Assembly (NCBI GenBank): GCA_003266145.1
Contig: MVJJ01000059.1
Coordinates: 1-19,951 of the forward strand
From: Methanosphaera sp. SHI613
GTDB taxonomy: Archaea > Methanobacteriota > Methanobacteria > Methanobacteriales > Methanobacteriaceae
Direction: 5' to 3'
Length of the DNA stretch: 19,951 nucleotides
Shown here: positions 1 to 9,044 of the stretch, in pieces
How positions within the stretch are numbered: the first letter of the stretch is position 1
Layout: each line of letters starts with the position of its first letter
Notes under the pieces: generated by a model
What the model was told of the DNA's origin: nothing
Databases searched by the model: none
Seen by the model: the letters and a program-made list of their open reading frames with translations, nothing else
Translations under genes and position numbers: made by a program

Positions 1-545
1 CTTGCTATGTATTTACCATTTTCACCTGCTATGATTGTCACCTGATGCAGTCCTTTGGATAGTGTTGTTGGTACTTTGTAGTTTATTGTTCCTGTTGTAG
101 TGTTGAATGAGTAGCTTTTACCGTCAATTTTTACAACTACACTTGTCTGCTTGTTTATGAGTTGATTATTGTCATCAAGTATCTTTGCCTGAACATAGTT
201 TGTAGCACTGCTTGTAAAGATTGGATCTGCTTCGATGTGTGTGTTTAACCTGTTCATGGTCAGGCTTGCTGTTAACTCCACTCTTCCATACTTTTTAGAT
301 GCATATACCGCCGTAAGGTTATGTGTACGTGCACCAAGTGTGTCTGGTATTTTATAGTCAAGTATTCCAAGGCCTTTTTCGATATTTACCACTACGGCAT
401 TGCCATTTTCATCCTTAAGTGATACACCGTTTAGTTTAAATACCAATTGTCCACCGTTTATATCCACCTGATCTTCTGAGAGGTGTGCTATTAGTTTAAG
501 CCTGTCACCAGGTTTTACCGTTGATGAACCGGTCAGTATGCTCAT
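1..545 (-). repeat. 660-bp tandem repeat, second unit (truncated by window edge)
   Basis: This is the second copy of the 220-residue module, starting at MSILTGSSTVKPGD and cut by the window edge after 545 of 660 bases. It carries the same landmarks as the first unit (GGQLVFKLNGVSL, IPDTLGARTHNLTAVYAS, GKSYSFNTTTGTINYK). More copies may follow outside the window. Confidence 0.85.
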
Positions 546-3500
546 GATGTTACTTGTCTTGGTATCACCACTTTTACTGGTTGTTTTTGTATTCAATGTA
601 TTGTTTATGTAATTTGTCTTAATGATTGCAGTAGACTTTATTAGTACTGTTTTAACTGTTGCTCCAAGGTATTTACCGTTTTCACCGGATATGATTGTCA
701 TGTTGTAGTATCCATCCTTAAGTGTTTGTGTTATCTTATAGTTTATTGTCCCTGTTGTCGTGTTGAAGGAGTAACTTTTACCGTTTAGCTTTATGCACAT
801 AATAGTCTGCTTATTAAGTGCCTGGTTGTTCTGGTCTACCACTTGGGCTTTAACCTGTATTGATGAGGTTGTGGTGTATACTGGATTTACGTCAATATGT
901 GTGTAGTACTTGTTTATTGTCATTGGCGTGGTTAGCTCTACTCTTCCATATGTATTGGATGCATATACTGCCGTCAGATTGTGTGTACGAGCACCGAGCG
1001 TATCAGGTATTTTATATTCGAGTACTGCCAGACCATTTTTGATACTTACCACTACGGCACTACCCTTATCGTCCCTTAAGGATACGCCGTTTAGTTTGAA
1101 TACTAGTTGTCCCCCATCAATGTCTACTCCATTGTCCTTTATATGGGCAATAAGCTTTACAGTATCTCCCGGTTTTGAGTCGAATGATCCTGTGAGTAGT
1201 TCCATATCCACTTTGTATTTTCTGTTGATGTTTAATGATTTGTTTACTGGGTTGTGTGTATTGTTTCCATTGTATTTTGCTGTGATGTTCATTCCCTTAT
1301 CATTCTTGGTTAATGTGTAGATGTATGTGGCGGTTGCCTTATTGTTTGTAGTTAATGTATATGTTTTCTTGTTTATCTGTAAGCTGATGTTTTGATTTGT
1401 CAATAATTTATTTTTGCTGTCCTTTAATGTGACTGTTACTTTGATTTTATCATTTACACGAGGGGATGTGTTGTTTACTGTCAACATTAGGGTGGTGTTT
1501 AATTTGTTTACTTGTATTCTGGTAGTTTTTGATGCTTGATTGTAAATATTATTGGCATTGTATACAACAGTAATATTATGTGTTCCGCTTGAAGCGGTTG
1601 TGGTTGTTGTGGCTTTTCCACCAGATAAGTTTAATGTGGAGATATTTTTATCATCCAATTTAATTGTTATACTGCCCGTTACAGCTTTATTGTTTGAATC
1701 TTTAACTGCTAGTGTTATTGTAATCTTATCACCAACTACTGATGGAGTAGTAGCATTTAATGTGATTATTGGAGTTATTTTTTGAACGTTGAATGTTGAA
1801 GTAGCATTACATCCATTGTAATTGCTATTTCCAAGATATTTTGCAGTTATTGTCTGATTACCGGCGGATTGTAGTTTTATGCTTATGTTTACATTTCCAT
1901 TATTATCCGTTAGAAGTGTGTAATTCTTATTTCCAACAGTTAAGCTGATGTTCTGATTTTTTAGCCTTGTATTATCGCTTAACAGTTGAACGGTTATTGT
2001 AATCTGATCATTTATGCATGGCTTTGAATTGTTTGTTTTAATGCTTAATGTGGTGTTGTTTTTAACGAATGATGTTACTTCCTCTATTTTATATTCTTCT
2101 GAGGTGTATATTGTTTTTAATGTGTATTCACTTAAGTCCCCAATATTGACTGTTGTTGTCTTGGTAGTGTTGGAATTGACTGCTATTTTCACGATTTTAT
2201 CATTAGAATCTTTAAGTGTTTTACCGTTTAGGATGTATGTTATGTTTGCAGGCTTATCATTATTTCTTATAGTTGTCTTGATTGTCAGTGTATTATTTCC
2301 TGTCTTTGTGGTAGTGTCTATGACTGGTGTTTCTAATGTATATGCTTTGAGGGCTATTGCACCTTTGTTTAAATATTCATAACAGTCAAGCCAATTATTC
2401 CCATCATAACTTATGTAGGAGAGGTTTTCATGATAGTTCTCATTGTGATTTTCCTTGTATTGATAGTATATTTCAGTGGTGTTTCTTTCAAGTGACTTTA
2501 TTTCCATTTCGATAGTCATTTCATCATTTGCATTCAATAGATAATATTTGGTTAATGTAATGGTTCTGTAGCCTTTTTGGGTTATATTGTTCTGCTGGGT
2601 ATGCATGAGTTTGCCGTTAATGTAGATTTTTAGTTTATAACTGCTTTTATCAATGAAATATGTTCCAACTGCCGCAAGCGTTTCCTCTTTATCGGCGATG
2701 TATTTGTTTTTCATTCTTGCCTTATCAGTAAATGGTATTTTCTGTGTTGAAAGTGCATCATACTGGTATATGTTGGAGTATTCAGGAGTGTTGTTTAATA
2801 GATAAGCGTATAATTCTAGATTGTAACCGTTTGTATCGTTAAATCCACCATATGTTAAATCATAATAGGATAGGTATTGGTATCCGTCATCTGCAAATCC
2901 TCCACCCCAACTGTTTTTAAGGATAAATGCCCCATTGGATTTAGGCGTTACTGTATTATCCCCATCATATGCCTGGAAGTTGTTTTTATCATAGTTGTCA
3001 TCCCATCCGACAAGCGTTGCTCCGTGATTGTCTTCATAATATATATTATGATAAATGTTTGTATCGATTGAACCGGCACAGTATACTACCTGTACTGCTC
3101 CATAATTATAGATTGCCTCTTTTATTTGGTTGATGTCGGTTATCTTCTTACGTTCTGGAATAAAGATTACATCCTGCACGTGATATGAACTGTTGTATAA
3201 AGGGGATATGACACTATAATCTGCATATCCATCTGTTGACTCAGGTATCGGACCATACCATCCCACCATGTAGGATATCATTTCAATTCCTGATCCGCCG
3301 TCGTTTGGTGTTTTCTCATTATCTCCTATTATTGAATATTTTGCTATGTTATTTTTTGCATTGTTTTCTGAAAAGTCATATGTCTGATTTGTCTGTTTTT
3401 TTATACATTCCTGAAGAGTATTTATTGATGAGAATACCCAGCAGCTTCCACTGTTTCCCTGATTGGTTAGTGGTGTTGTGGAATTTGTTATTCTCGGATC

Positions 3501-5693
3501 GTATTTTGCAGGTAAATCTGTGGTGTAATTGCTTTTCTTTGTGATAAGTGGCGTGATTATATTATTGATAGTGTTTTTGTCTATGTTGATTACCTCCAAC
3601 CGGGCCGTCATGTTCTTTGCCAGATACTTGGAATCACCAGCATAATAAATATTTATGGTATAATTTGCAGTTTTATAGGCATTACCAACAAAATAATCTA
3701 CATTTATGGAATTATTTGCCTTTACATTCTTGATTAACTTATTGTTAACATAGACTGTTATGTTATTTTTCAAATCATTTACAGTGTTTATCGTTATTGT
3801 TACTGTCTTATTTGCCACTGTTTTAACATCAGCAACACTCATCCATAATTCCTGTTTGGCGTTTAACTGTAATTTTTCATTGTCAATGGTGGCATATACA
3901 ATGTCCGTACCGTTATATGTATTGGTTAATGTTTTTGTTATCATTGACTGGTTGAATTTGAAGTTACCTGTTTTTGCAGCAAACTGTACAAGTCTTTGTG
4001 GGATATTGCCATTGAATTGCTTGTTGTCATTTAACCTGTTAAGACTTACTTTTAGATTAATCGGATTTGACGAGGATGTATTGGTGAAATTCATTATTAT
4101 CCAGTTATCAGGTATGAATCCAGCGGTTAACACACCATAGTTTGGATTATTGCATCCCCACCAGTTTTCATCCAGGTTTACTGATGCGTTTTCCTTGATT
4201 GTGATTAGGTTTTCGTCAAGTTTTTTATTGTATACTGCATTTTCATTGAATTGAACATTACTCCTAATAATATAGAGAACATTACCTTCATCTGCAGTAT
4301 TTGATTCAAATAAGGAATTTTTGACAATGTTAGGATTGTTCAATGGTATATCCGGATTGAATGATAATGCTGTTATCTTCGTATCATTGAACATGTAATA
4401 TAATGCTCCACCAAGGGTGGCCTTATTTGATGTGAAATTAGAGTTGGTCACATTCAGACAGTCATAGACATTATATATGGCTCCACCATATAATGCGGAG
4501 TTATTATCGAAGATACACTTGGTCATGTTTATCTGATAGTATCCCAAATTAACTATGGCACCTCCAAATGTATCCACATGATTATTGACAAACTTGTTAT
4601 CCGTAAGATTATATTCACCATTTACCATCAGTATTCCGGCAGCCATTGGCGCCTTATTGTTTTTGAAAACATTTGACTTTACAATCCCATCAGAGTATGC
4701 CAGGTAGAGACAATTTGCATCATTGTTTATGAAGGTGTTTTTTATGAATGAATCATTGAATCCAAGGTATGAACGGATCAAACCATTTACAGCTGTATTA
4801 TTTTCAAACCTGTTGTTATAGAATTCTATACTGTCGGCACAATCAAAGAATAACAGGTTACTATTGCAACTGGCCGTATTGTTTACAAAGATGTTATTTG
4901 TAAATTTCATATTTGTATAGGAGTAATATTGAACCGGCAGATTATTGATATATTCTCCCATGACACGCCTGACATAACAGGAGATGAATGAACTGCCATT
5001 TGACAGATTACTATCCCTAAATGTACAATTGGTGAATGTCATGTTTGAATAAATGGAGTATATGAATGATGCATCATCATAACTTCCAGTATAATTTATA
5101 AATGAACAGTTTATAAATGAAACATTGGATAATTGACTGATAATTACACCCATATAATAAGGGGAGTAGCTATCTACGAAGTTTACGTTTCTAATTGTTA
5201 AATTTACATCTCTTATATCAAACATGAAATAAGTACTTTTCAAACGGATATTGCTTTTTGAGTCTCCTACAATGTTTACATTTATTGTAGTGTTTTTTAG
5301 CACTTCATGATTAATGCCCACTTCATATAGTTGATATAGATTATTATCTCCCTCAGCAGTCAAGTATACTGTCCCATTATCATCCAACTTACTTAAGGCA
5401 TCATCGATATAAGTGGTATCCGACAGACTTGACCCACTGCCGCCACCATTCGGTGAGACATATATCGTATTGCCACCGTCTTTTTTCATATTTGTTTCTT
5501 TTTCCTTTTCAATGCCATTATCATATTCGTTTAATGTATTATCATTTAATGCAGCATCATCTGATACAACATTATCTTCGATAATATTGTCATTGTCAAC
5601 AGTATTATCGGCAAAAACAACCGGTGATACCACTAACATAAAAGATATTATGATAAAAAGCATCTTTAACTTATTATTTATCTTATTGAACAT
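1..5693 (-). CDS. giant secreted adhesin-like protein with papain-type peptidase domain (C-terminus beyond window)
   Basis: This is an open frame of about 1,897 codons that starts at an ATG at 5693 and is still open at position 1. It begins with a signal peptide (Lys-rich start, hydrophobic core, VSPVVFA cleavage region, residues 1-28) and an acidic Asn-rich linker. Residues about 80-480 are short Asn-rich repeats typical of right-handed beta-helix adhesins. After an Ig-like spacer comes a C1A (papain-family) peptidase domain with Gln745, Cys751 (QGNSGSCWVFSS), His890 (NHGATLVGWDD) and Asn927 (KNSWGGG). All catalytic positions are present, so it should be active. Residues about 970-1115 resemble the lectin-like domain that often follows such peptidases. 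Ig-like (Big-type) repeats fill the rest. Asn-X-Ser/Thr sites are very frequent, suggesting heavy N-glycosylation. A cell-wall anchor or pseudomurein-binding tail would lie outside the window. The likely role is surface adhesion or processing of surface or host/bacterial proteins; the substrate is unknown. Confidence 0.9.
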   Translation of the reverse strand, partial: MFNKINNKLKMLFIIISFMLVVSPVVFADNTVDNDNIIEDNVVSDDAALNDNTLNEYDNGIEKEKETNMKKDGGNTIYVSPNGGGSGSSLSDTTYIDDALSKLDDNGTVYLTAEGDNNLYQLYEVGINHEVLKNTTINVNIVGDSKSNIRLKSTYFMFDIRDVNLTIRNVNFVDSYSPYYMGVIISQLSNVSFINCSFINYTGSYDDASFIYSIYSNMTFTNCTFRDSNLSNGSSFISCYVRRVMGEYINNLPVQYYSYTNMKFTNNIFVNNTASCNSNLLFFDCADSIEFYNNRFENNTAVNGLIRSYLGFNDSFIKNTFINNDANCLYLAYSDGIVKSNVFKNNKAPMAAGILMVNGEYNLTDNKFVNNHVDTFGGAIVNLGYYQINMTKCIFDNNSALYGGAIYNVYDCLNVTNSNFTSNKATLGGALYYMFNDTKITALSFNPDIPLNNPNIVKNSLFESNTADEGNVLYIIRSNVQFNENAVYNKKLDENLITIKENASVNLDENWWGCNNPNYGVLTAGFIPDNWIIMNFTNTSSSNPINLKVSLNRLNDNKQFNGNIPQRLVQFAAKTGNFKFNQSMITKTLTNTYNGTDIVYATIDNEKLQLNAKQELWMSVADVKTVANKTVTITINTVNDLKNNITVYVNNKLIKNVKANNSINVDYFVGNAYKTANYTINIYYAGDSKYLAKNMTARLEVINIDKNTINNIITPLITKKSNYTTDLPAKYDPRITNSTTPLTNQGNSGSCWVFSSINTLQECIKKQTNQTYDFSENNAKNNIAKYSIIGDNEKTPNDGGSGIEMISYMVGWYGPIPESTDGYADYSVISPLYNSSYHVQDVIFIPERKKITDINQIKEAIYNYGAVQVVYCAGSIDTNIYHNIYYEDNHGATLVGWDDNYDKNNFQAYDGDNTVTPKSNGAFILKNSWGGGFADDGYQYLSYYDLTYGGFNDTNGYNLELYAYLLNNTPEYSNIYQYDALSTQKIPFTDKARMKNKYIADKEETLAAVGTYFIDKSSYKLKIYINGKLMHTQQNNITQKGYRTITLTKYYLLNANDEMTIEMEIKSLERNTTEIYYQYKENHNENYHENLSYISYDGNNWLDCYEYLNKGAIALKAYTLETPVIDTTTKTGNNTLTIKTTIRNNDKPANITYILNGKTLKDSNDKIVKIAVNSNTTKTTTVNIGDLSEYTLKTIYTSEEYKIEEVTSFVKNNTTLSIKTNNSKPCINDQITITVQLLSDNTRLKNQNISLTVGNKNYTLLTDNNGNVNISIKLQSAGNQTITAKYLGNSNYNGCNATSTFNVQKITPIITLNATTPSVVGDKITITLAVKDSNNKAVTGSITIKLDDKNISTLNLSGGKATTTTTASSGTHNITVVYNANNIYNQASKTTRIQVNKLNTTLMLTVNNTSPRVNDKIKVTVTLKDSKNKLLTNQNISLQINKKTYTLTTNNKATATYIYTLTKNDKGMNITAKYNGNNTHNPVNKSLNINRKYKVDMELLTGSFDSKPGDTVKLIAHIKDNGVDIDGGQLVFKLNGVSLRDDKGSAVVVSIKNGLAVLEYKIPDTLGARTHNLTAVYASNTYGRVELTTPMTINKYYTHIDVNPVYTTTSSIQVKAQVVDQNNQALNKQTIMCIKLNGKSYSFNTTTGTINYKITQTLKDGYYNMTIISGENGKYLGATVKTVLIKSTAIIKTNYINNTLNTKTTSKSGDTKTSNIMSILTGSSTVKPGDRLKLIAHLSEDQVDINGGQLVFKLNGVSLKDENGNAVVVNIEKGLGILDYKIPDTLGARTHNLTAVYASKKYGRVELTASLTMNRLNTHIEADPIFTSSATNYVQAKILDDNNQLINKQTSVVVKIDGKSYSFNTTTGTINYKVPTTLSKGLHQVTIIAGENGKYIA
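546..1205 (-). repeat. 660-bp tandem repeat, first unit (220-aa Ig-like module)
   Basis: This is the first complete copy, in coding direction, of a 220-residue module of the adhesin. It starts at MELLTGSFDSKPGD and contains the landmarks GGQLVFKLNGVSL, YKIPDTLGARTHNLTAVYAS and KSYSFNTTTGTINYK. It aligns with the next unit at a constant offset of exactly 660 bp, without indels at any point checked, so the duplication is recent or under homogenisation. Each unit appears to hold two Ig-like beta-sandwich subdomains. Confidence 0.85.
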
Positions 5694-5993
5694 AATATCA
5701 ACACGCTATAATTTTATCCATTTAATGATTAGACCTGAAATAAAAAAGCAATCCTTGTCGCTTTAAGCCTTAAAATCATTAACAAAAGCAAAAAAAATTG
5801 CCTATCTGTAAATAGTAATATCTTTTAAATATTATTTAAATATTTAATCGAGACTTGGCCAAAAGTATTTTAAAACAAAAAAAATAATTTGCCATGAACT
5901 AATCTTCTTGACCCTTTTAAATAGAATATGAAAAAATCTTAATATATTTGATAGAATAGATATCTTAGTATATATAAATTTTCAGGTTAAAGT
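5694..5993. promoter_or_regulatory. divergent intergenic region between adhesin and glycosyltransferase
   Basis: This 300-base AT-rich spacer serves two divergent genes. A cluster of TTTAAATATTTAA-like sequence at about 5821-5850 could supply a TATA box for either strand. On the plus strand, TATA-like stretches lie near 5940-5950 and 5969-5980. On the minus strand a weaker TAAAATTATA lies close to the adhesin start. No hairpin, RNA gene or ORF of note was seen. Exact transcription starts cannot be decided from sequence alone. Confidence 0.4.
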
Positions 5994-6950
5994 ATGAAAT
6001 TAGTCAGCATCATAGTTCCATGTTATAATGAAGAAGAATCCGTCAATCTTTTTTATGATAAGATTAAAGAAGTAACAGCCACTCTTTTAAATGATTACTC
6101 ATTTGAGATTATTTTTGTTAATGATGGTTCAAAGGATGATACTTTAACAAACATTAAGACACTGGCCAACTTGGATTCGGCTGTTAAATACATTTCATTC
6201 AGCAGAAACTTCGGCAAGGAGTCAGCATTGTATGCGGGACTGGATAAGTCCATGGGTGATTATGTCGTGGTTATCGATGTTGACCTTCAGGATCCTCCGG
6301 AACTGATAGTGGACATGCTTGAAATCGTTGAACATGAGGATTATGATATTGTCGCAACCAGAAGAACCTCCCGTGAGGGCGAGCCTATTGTCCGGTCCTT
6401 TTTTGCAAGGCTCTTCTATAGACTAATTAACAGTATTAGTGATGTAAAACTTGTTGATGGAGCTCGTGATTACCGCTTGATGACAAGACAGGTAGTGGAT
6501 GCAATACTGGAATTATGTGAGTATAATCGTTTTTCAAAGGGACTTTTCAACTGGGTGGGATTTAACACTAAATGGCTTGAATTTGAGAATATTCAAAGAA
6601 GTGCCGGCAGTAGCAGCTGGTCGTTCTGGTCACTTTTTAATTATTCAATTGAGGGAATTGTAGCCTTTACCACCATCCCGTTATCCATTTCAACATTTCT
6701 GGGCATAATTTTTTCTATTGTATCCTTCATTATGATTATAGTATTGGTTCTAAGAAAAATATTGTATTCCAATCCAGTTGCAGGGTGGACTTCTACGGTT
6801 AGTATCATATTGCTATTGGGTGGTATTCAATTGCTGTCAATCGGAGTGCTTGGAAAGTACCTGGAAAAGACTTACATCGAAACAAAAAACAGGCCAATAT
6901 ATATTATTAAGGAAAGCAACATGGATAAGGATAATCTAAAAAAAGAATAA
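5994..6950 (+). CDS. GT2 family membrane glycosyltransferase (GtrB/DPM1-like)
   Basis: This 318-residue protein is predicted to move a sugar from a nucleotide donor to a polyprenyl-phosphate carrier at the inner face of the membrane. Residues 1-220 form a GT-A domain: VSIIVPCYNEEESV at the N-terminus, nucleotide-binding D44 (FVNDGSKDD), and the metal-binding DVD motif at 95-97 followed by LQDPPEL, typical of the dolichol-phosphate mannosyltransferase/GtrB group. An RSAGSSSW stretch at 202-209 matches the conserved acceptor-side motif of that group. Two membrane helices follow at about 228-252 and 266-288, the usual GtrB architecture and length. The ATG has a weak upstream AGGTTA. The gene diverges from the heavily sequon-rich adhesin, which would fit a role in surface glycosylation, but the sugar and acceptor cannot be read from the sequence. 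Confidence 0.88.
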   Translation: MKLVSIIVPCYNEEESVNLFYDKIKEVTATLLNDYSFEIIFVNDGSKDDTLTNIKTLANLDSAVKYISFSRNFGKESALYAGLDKSMGDYVVVIDVDLQDPPELIVDMLEIVEHEDYDIVATRRTSREGEPIVRSFFARLFYRLINSISDVKLVDGARDYRLMTRQVVDAILELCEYNRFSKGLFNWVGFNTKWLEFENIQRSAGSSSWSFWSLFNYSIEGIVAFTTIPLSISTFLGIIFSIVSFIMIIVLVLRKILYSNPVAGWTSTVSIILLLGGIQLLSIGVLGKYLEKTYIETKNRPIYIIKESNMDKDNLKKE

Positions 6951-6972
6951 AATATCATATTTCAAAAAAAAG

Positions 6973-6990
6973 TAAAGATAATAGTCTTTA
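6973..6990. terminator. possible bidirectional terminator hairpin between convergent genes
   Basis: The arms TAAAGA and TCTTTA are separated by six bases, in the 44-base gap between the convergent glycosyltransferase and the small membrane protein gene, next to an A8 run (T8 on the minus strand). The stem is short and AT-only, so it may be weak; archaeal termination may rely mainly on the T-tract. Confidence 0.35.
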
Positions 6991-6994
6991 ACTA

Positions 6995-7459
6995 TTATAT
7001 GAATGGTACTGGATTTATGGTTGTTGTATTTACCAGTGTCTGAATAGCGGTTTTGTTGTAGTTACCTTTTACATCGATTTTATATACTTTCTCGTTCTTT
7101 TCATAGTAGTAGAAGGTATCTACTGTTTTATCATTTTGTTTTACTGTTACACTTGTTAAATTTACCAATCCTAATGGATATATTTTACTGTCGATAGTAT
7201 AATTTTCTCCTTCAAGATGATACTGTTCAATTAGTGAGTCTAATGTGTTTATCCTGTCTAATTCATGTAAAACATATTCCGATTCATTATTATATATTTT
7301 TGTACCATTACCATCATATTCTGATTGAAATCCTTCTGGTATTGACACGGATGAGGATCCTATTTTTGCATTATATGTTGAGTTATACGCCAGAACTCCA
7401 TATATAAGCATTATGATTAGAAGTATTACAACCAAAATACCTACTAGTTTTCTATCCAT
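6995..7459 (-). CDS. small membrane-anchored extracytoplasmic protein, function unknown
   Basis: I do not recognise this 154-residue protein. It has a positively charged start (MDRK), one strong hydrophobic helix at about residues 5-24, and a hydrophilic domain of about 125 residues that should lie outside the membrane. The outer part contains several Asn-X-Ser/Thr sites (NSTYN, NGTK, NNES, NYTI, NLTS, NKTA, NTTT) and alternating hydrophobic residues consistent with a beta-rich fold, including a VDTFYYYEKNEKVYKIDV segment. The absence of a cleavage motif suggests an uncleaved anchor. A GAGGCG motif eight bases upstream of the ATG is a plausible ribosome binding site, and TATA-like sequence lies at about 7488-7516. 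The gene is convergent with the upstream glycosyltransferase and divergent from the next one. Its product may be a small surface or envelope protein of Methanobacteriales; no catalytic motif is visible. Confidence 0.75.
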   Translation of the reverse strand: MDRKLVGILVVILLIIMLIYGVLAYNSTYNAKIGSSSVSIPEGFQSEYDGNGTKIYNNESEYVLHELDRINTLDSLIEQYHLEGENYTIDSKIYPLGLVNLTSVTVKQNDKTVDTFYYYEKNEKVYKIDVKGNYNKTAIQTLVNTTTINPVPFI

Positions 7460-7678
7460 AAATAAAACGCCTCTTTCATTATTAATTAACTTTATATTTT
7501 TTGTATTAAATATACTTTTTTATTAATGGGAAGTGTCGTTTAATTATCAGAATTCCCCTTCATGATTAATTCAATGCAATTTGCAGGATTATGATAATTA
7601 TTATTAGCTACTTTTTACATAAATAGTATTAAACAAAAATTGAATTTTATAAAAAAAATTTCTAGTTGAGGTCATAAA

Positions 7679-8389
7679 ATGGACAAGAAAGATATTCCAC
7701 CAATTACATCAGAGATATACATTATCTTATCCAGTTATAACGAGGAAGACACATTAGAGGAAGTTGTTGATGGCCTTGTAGAACGTGGATTTAAAGTTTT
7801 GATTATTGATGATGGATCAAAGGATAATACGCCAACTATCGCAAAGAACCTGGTAAGAAAATATAATCCAATGGTGTATTATTATAGACATAGAATTAAC
7901 GTCGGCCTTGGAGGTGCCATCAAGACAGGTATCAAGGCAGCACTTAAAAGAGGTGCTGATATAATGATTACCTTTGATGCAGATGGTCAGCATAATCCGG
8001 ATGACTTATACAATATGTATCCTCCCCTTCAGGAGGGTAAGGCAGATATTGTCATAGCATCCCGTGACTTTAGTGATATGCCAACCGGCCGTAGATTCGG
8101 AAATACTGTTATGAATTATATCACATACATATTTCAGGGAAAGATGGTTACTGATTCACAGTCAGGTCTCAGAGCTTTTACAAGTGATGCTGCACGTAAG
8201 CTGGACTTGAAAAGTCCACAATATGGTATTTCATCCGAGATTATTGGTGAAATCAAAAGGAAGAATTTGAGATTCATGGAAGTTCCCATGACTACCATTT
8301 ATGATGAGCGTACAATCCAGAAGGGTACTAATACCATTGTCGGTATCAAGATTGTTTTGGAGTTTCTTAATGAAACCCTTAAAAAATAG
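7679..8389 (+). CDS. GT2 family glycosyltransferase, soluble DPM1-like
   Basis: This 236-residue GT-A fold protein starts its catalytic domain at IYIILSSYNEEDTLEEVV. The nucleotide-binding Asp is at D45 (LIIDDGSKDNT), the metal-binding DAD at 100-102 (TFDADGQHNPDDL), and SQSGLRAFTSDAA follows as in polyprenyl-phosphate sugar transferases. There is no membrane helix, unlike the GtrB-type enzyme upstream, so it probably works with the membrane protein encoded directly downstream. The ATG has GAGGTC five bases upstream. The stop codon lies only 12 bases before the DUF2304 start, indicating one transcript. The pairing of a DPM1-like enzyme with DUF2304 is common in archaea and bacteria. The likely reaction is nucleotide-sugar plus lipid phosphate to lipid-phosphate sugar; the sugar is unknown. 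Confidence 0.88.
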   Translation: MDKKDIPPITSEIYIILSSYNEEDTLEEVVDGLVERGFKVLIIDDGSKDNTPTIAKNLVRKYNPMVYYYRHRINVGLGGAIKTGIKAALKRGADIMITFDADGQHNPDDLYNMYPPLQEGKADIVIASRDFSDMPTGRRFGNTVMNYITYIFQGKMVTDSQSGLRAFTSDAARKLDLKSPQYGISSEIIGEIKRKNLRFMEVPMTTIYDERTIQKGTNTIVGIKIVLEFLNETLKK

Positions 8390-8401
8390 GAAGTGTTAGT
8401 C

Positions 8402-8743
8402 ATGTTTACTTATCAGATTATAATAATAATTATAGCAATTATTGCAATAGCATTTTCCAGTAAAAGATATTATGAAAACAATTTTAGTCTTGCCACATTA
8501 GTGGCATGGATTGCAATTTGGATTCTTGTAATCATCGTATCATTATTCCCTCAAATTACAACACCGATTGCATCATTATTTGGCCTGGGCAGAGGTTTGG
8601 ATGCATTGTATATAGCATCAATCATATTAGCATATTATGCCATGTTCAAGTTATACAATAAGATGAACGATCAGAGAAAACGTATCGATGAGCTAGTCAG
8701 TGAAATAGCAATTTATAACAATGAACATGAAAAGGATGACTAA
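8402..8743 (+). CDS. DUF2304-family membrane protein
   Basis: This 113-residue protein has three membrane helices (about residues 3-18, 29-49 and 67-84) followed by a charged, probably coiled-coil tail (KMNDQRKRIDELVSEIAIYNNEHEKDD). This is the arrangement of DUF2304, a small family repeatedly found next to GT2 glycosyltransferases and thought to assist or anchor them. I chose the ATG at 8402 because GGAAGTG (8389-8395) sits about six bases upstream. The in-frame GTG at 8393 lies inside that ribosome binding site and is an unlikely start. Co-transcription with the upstream glycosyltransferase is strongly suggested by the 12-base gap. The function is inferred from association only. Confidence 0.82.
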   Translation: MFTYQIIIIIIAIIAIAFSSKRYYENNFSLATLVAWIAIWILVIIVSLFPQITTPIASLFGLGRGLDALYIASIILAYYAMFKLYNKMNDQRKRIDELVSEIAIYNNEHEKDD

Positions 8744-9044
8744 TGTCATCTTGAAAACTCCTTTTTTTAAAGCATGAATAATTAATAACTTATTTTTAAA
8801 ATGGATAGCATTAACGAGAGCATAACTGCTTTTTAAATAGTTTTACATGGGTAACCATCATATAAATCATTTTTCTAGAAAATCAGAGCTGTCTTCAAAA
8901 TCCAATATCCGAAAATCATTAATGAATATCCTCCAAACATTACAGTTAGCTTAAATAGTAATTGTTACATACTTAATAGTAATATGGTAAGTACAAAAAT
9001 GTAATACGACCAACCACAACAAAATAAACTAAGAAGTGAGAAAC
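8744..9044 (+). promoter_or_regulatory. intergenic region: DUF2304 terminator region and nicotianamine-synthase-like promoter
   Basis: A T7 run at about 8762-8768 just after the DUF2304 stop is a probable terminator. The rest contains two similar stretches, TTTAAATAGTTTTACAT (near 8832-8848) and TTAAATAGT followed by GTTACAT (8951-8970). Each looks like a TATA box with a TTACAT element behind it. The second leads into a nested inverted repeat just before the next gene. No RNA gene was recognised. Confidence 0.5.
8965..9004 (+). promoter_or_regulatory. nested inverted repeat, putative operator of the nicotianamine-synthase-like gene
   Basis: The outer arms TTACAT (8965-8970) and ATGTAA (8999-9004) enclose the inner arms TACTTA (8970-8975) and TAAGTA (8988-8993). 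They lie just downstream of a TATA-like TTAAATAG and about 40 bases before the start codon, where a repressor would block RNA polymerase loading. A metal-responsive regulator would fit the product, but this is inference. Confidence 0.4.

Noticed and set aside
3441..3480. Reading the adhesin enzyme domain as a transglutaminase-like rather than papain-like domain
   Set aside because: QGNSGSCWVFSS, NHGATLVGW and KNSWGGG are in the order and form of C1A peptidases, including the oxyanion Gln before Cys.
4100..5300. Possible CRISPR-like or DNA repeat array in the adhesin N-terminal half
   Set aside because: The periodicity is at protein level (Asn-rich beta-helix turns such as FxNNTA) and the DNA repeats are neither exact nor evenly spaced.
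860..5766. Ten plus-strand open frames of 60-126 codons opposite the adhesin
   Set aside because: They are antisense to a continuous minus-strand frame with signal peptide, peptidase motifs and repeats, have no ribosome binding sites of note and encode compositionally skewed hydrophobic sequence.
9036..9044. GTG start nine bases upstream for the nicotianamine-synthase-like gene
   Set aside because: The GTG forms part of the GTGAG ribosome binding site of the ATG at 9045.
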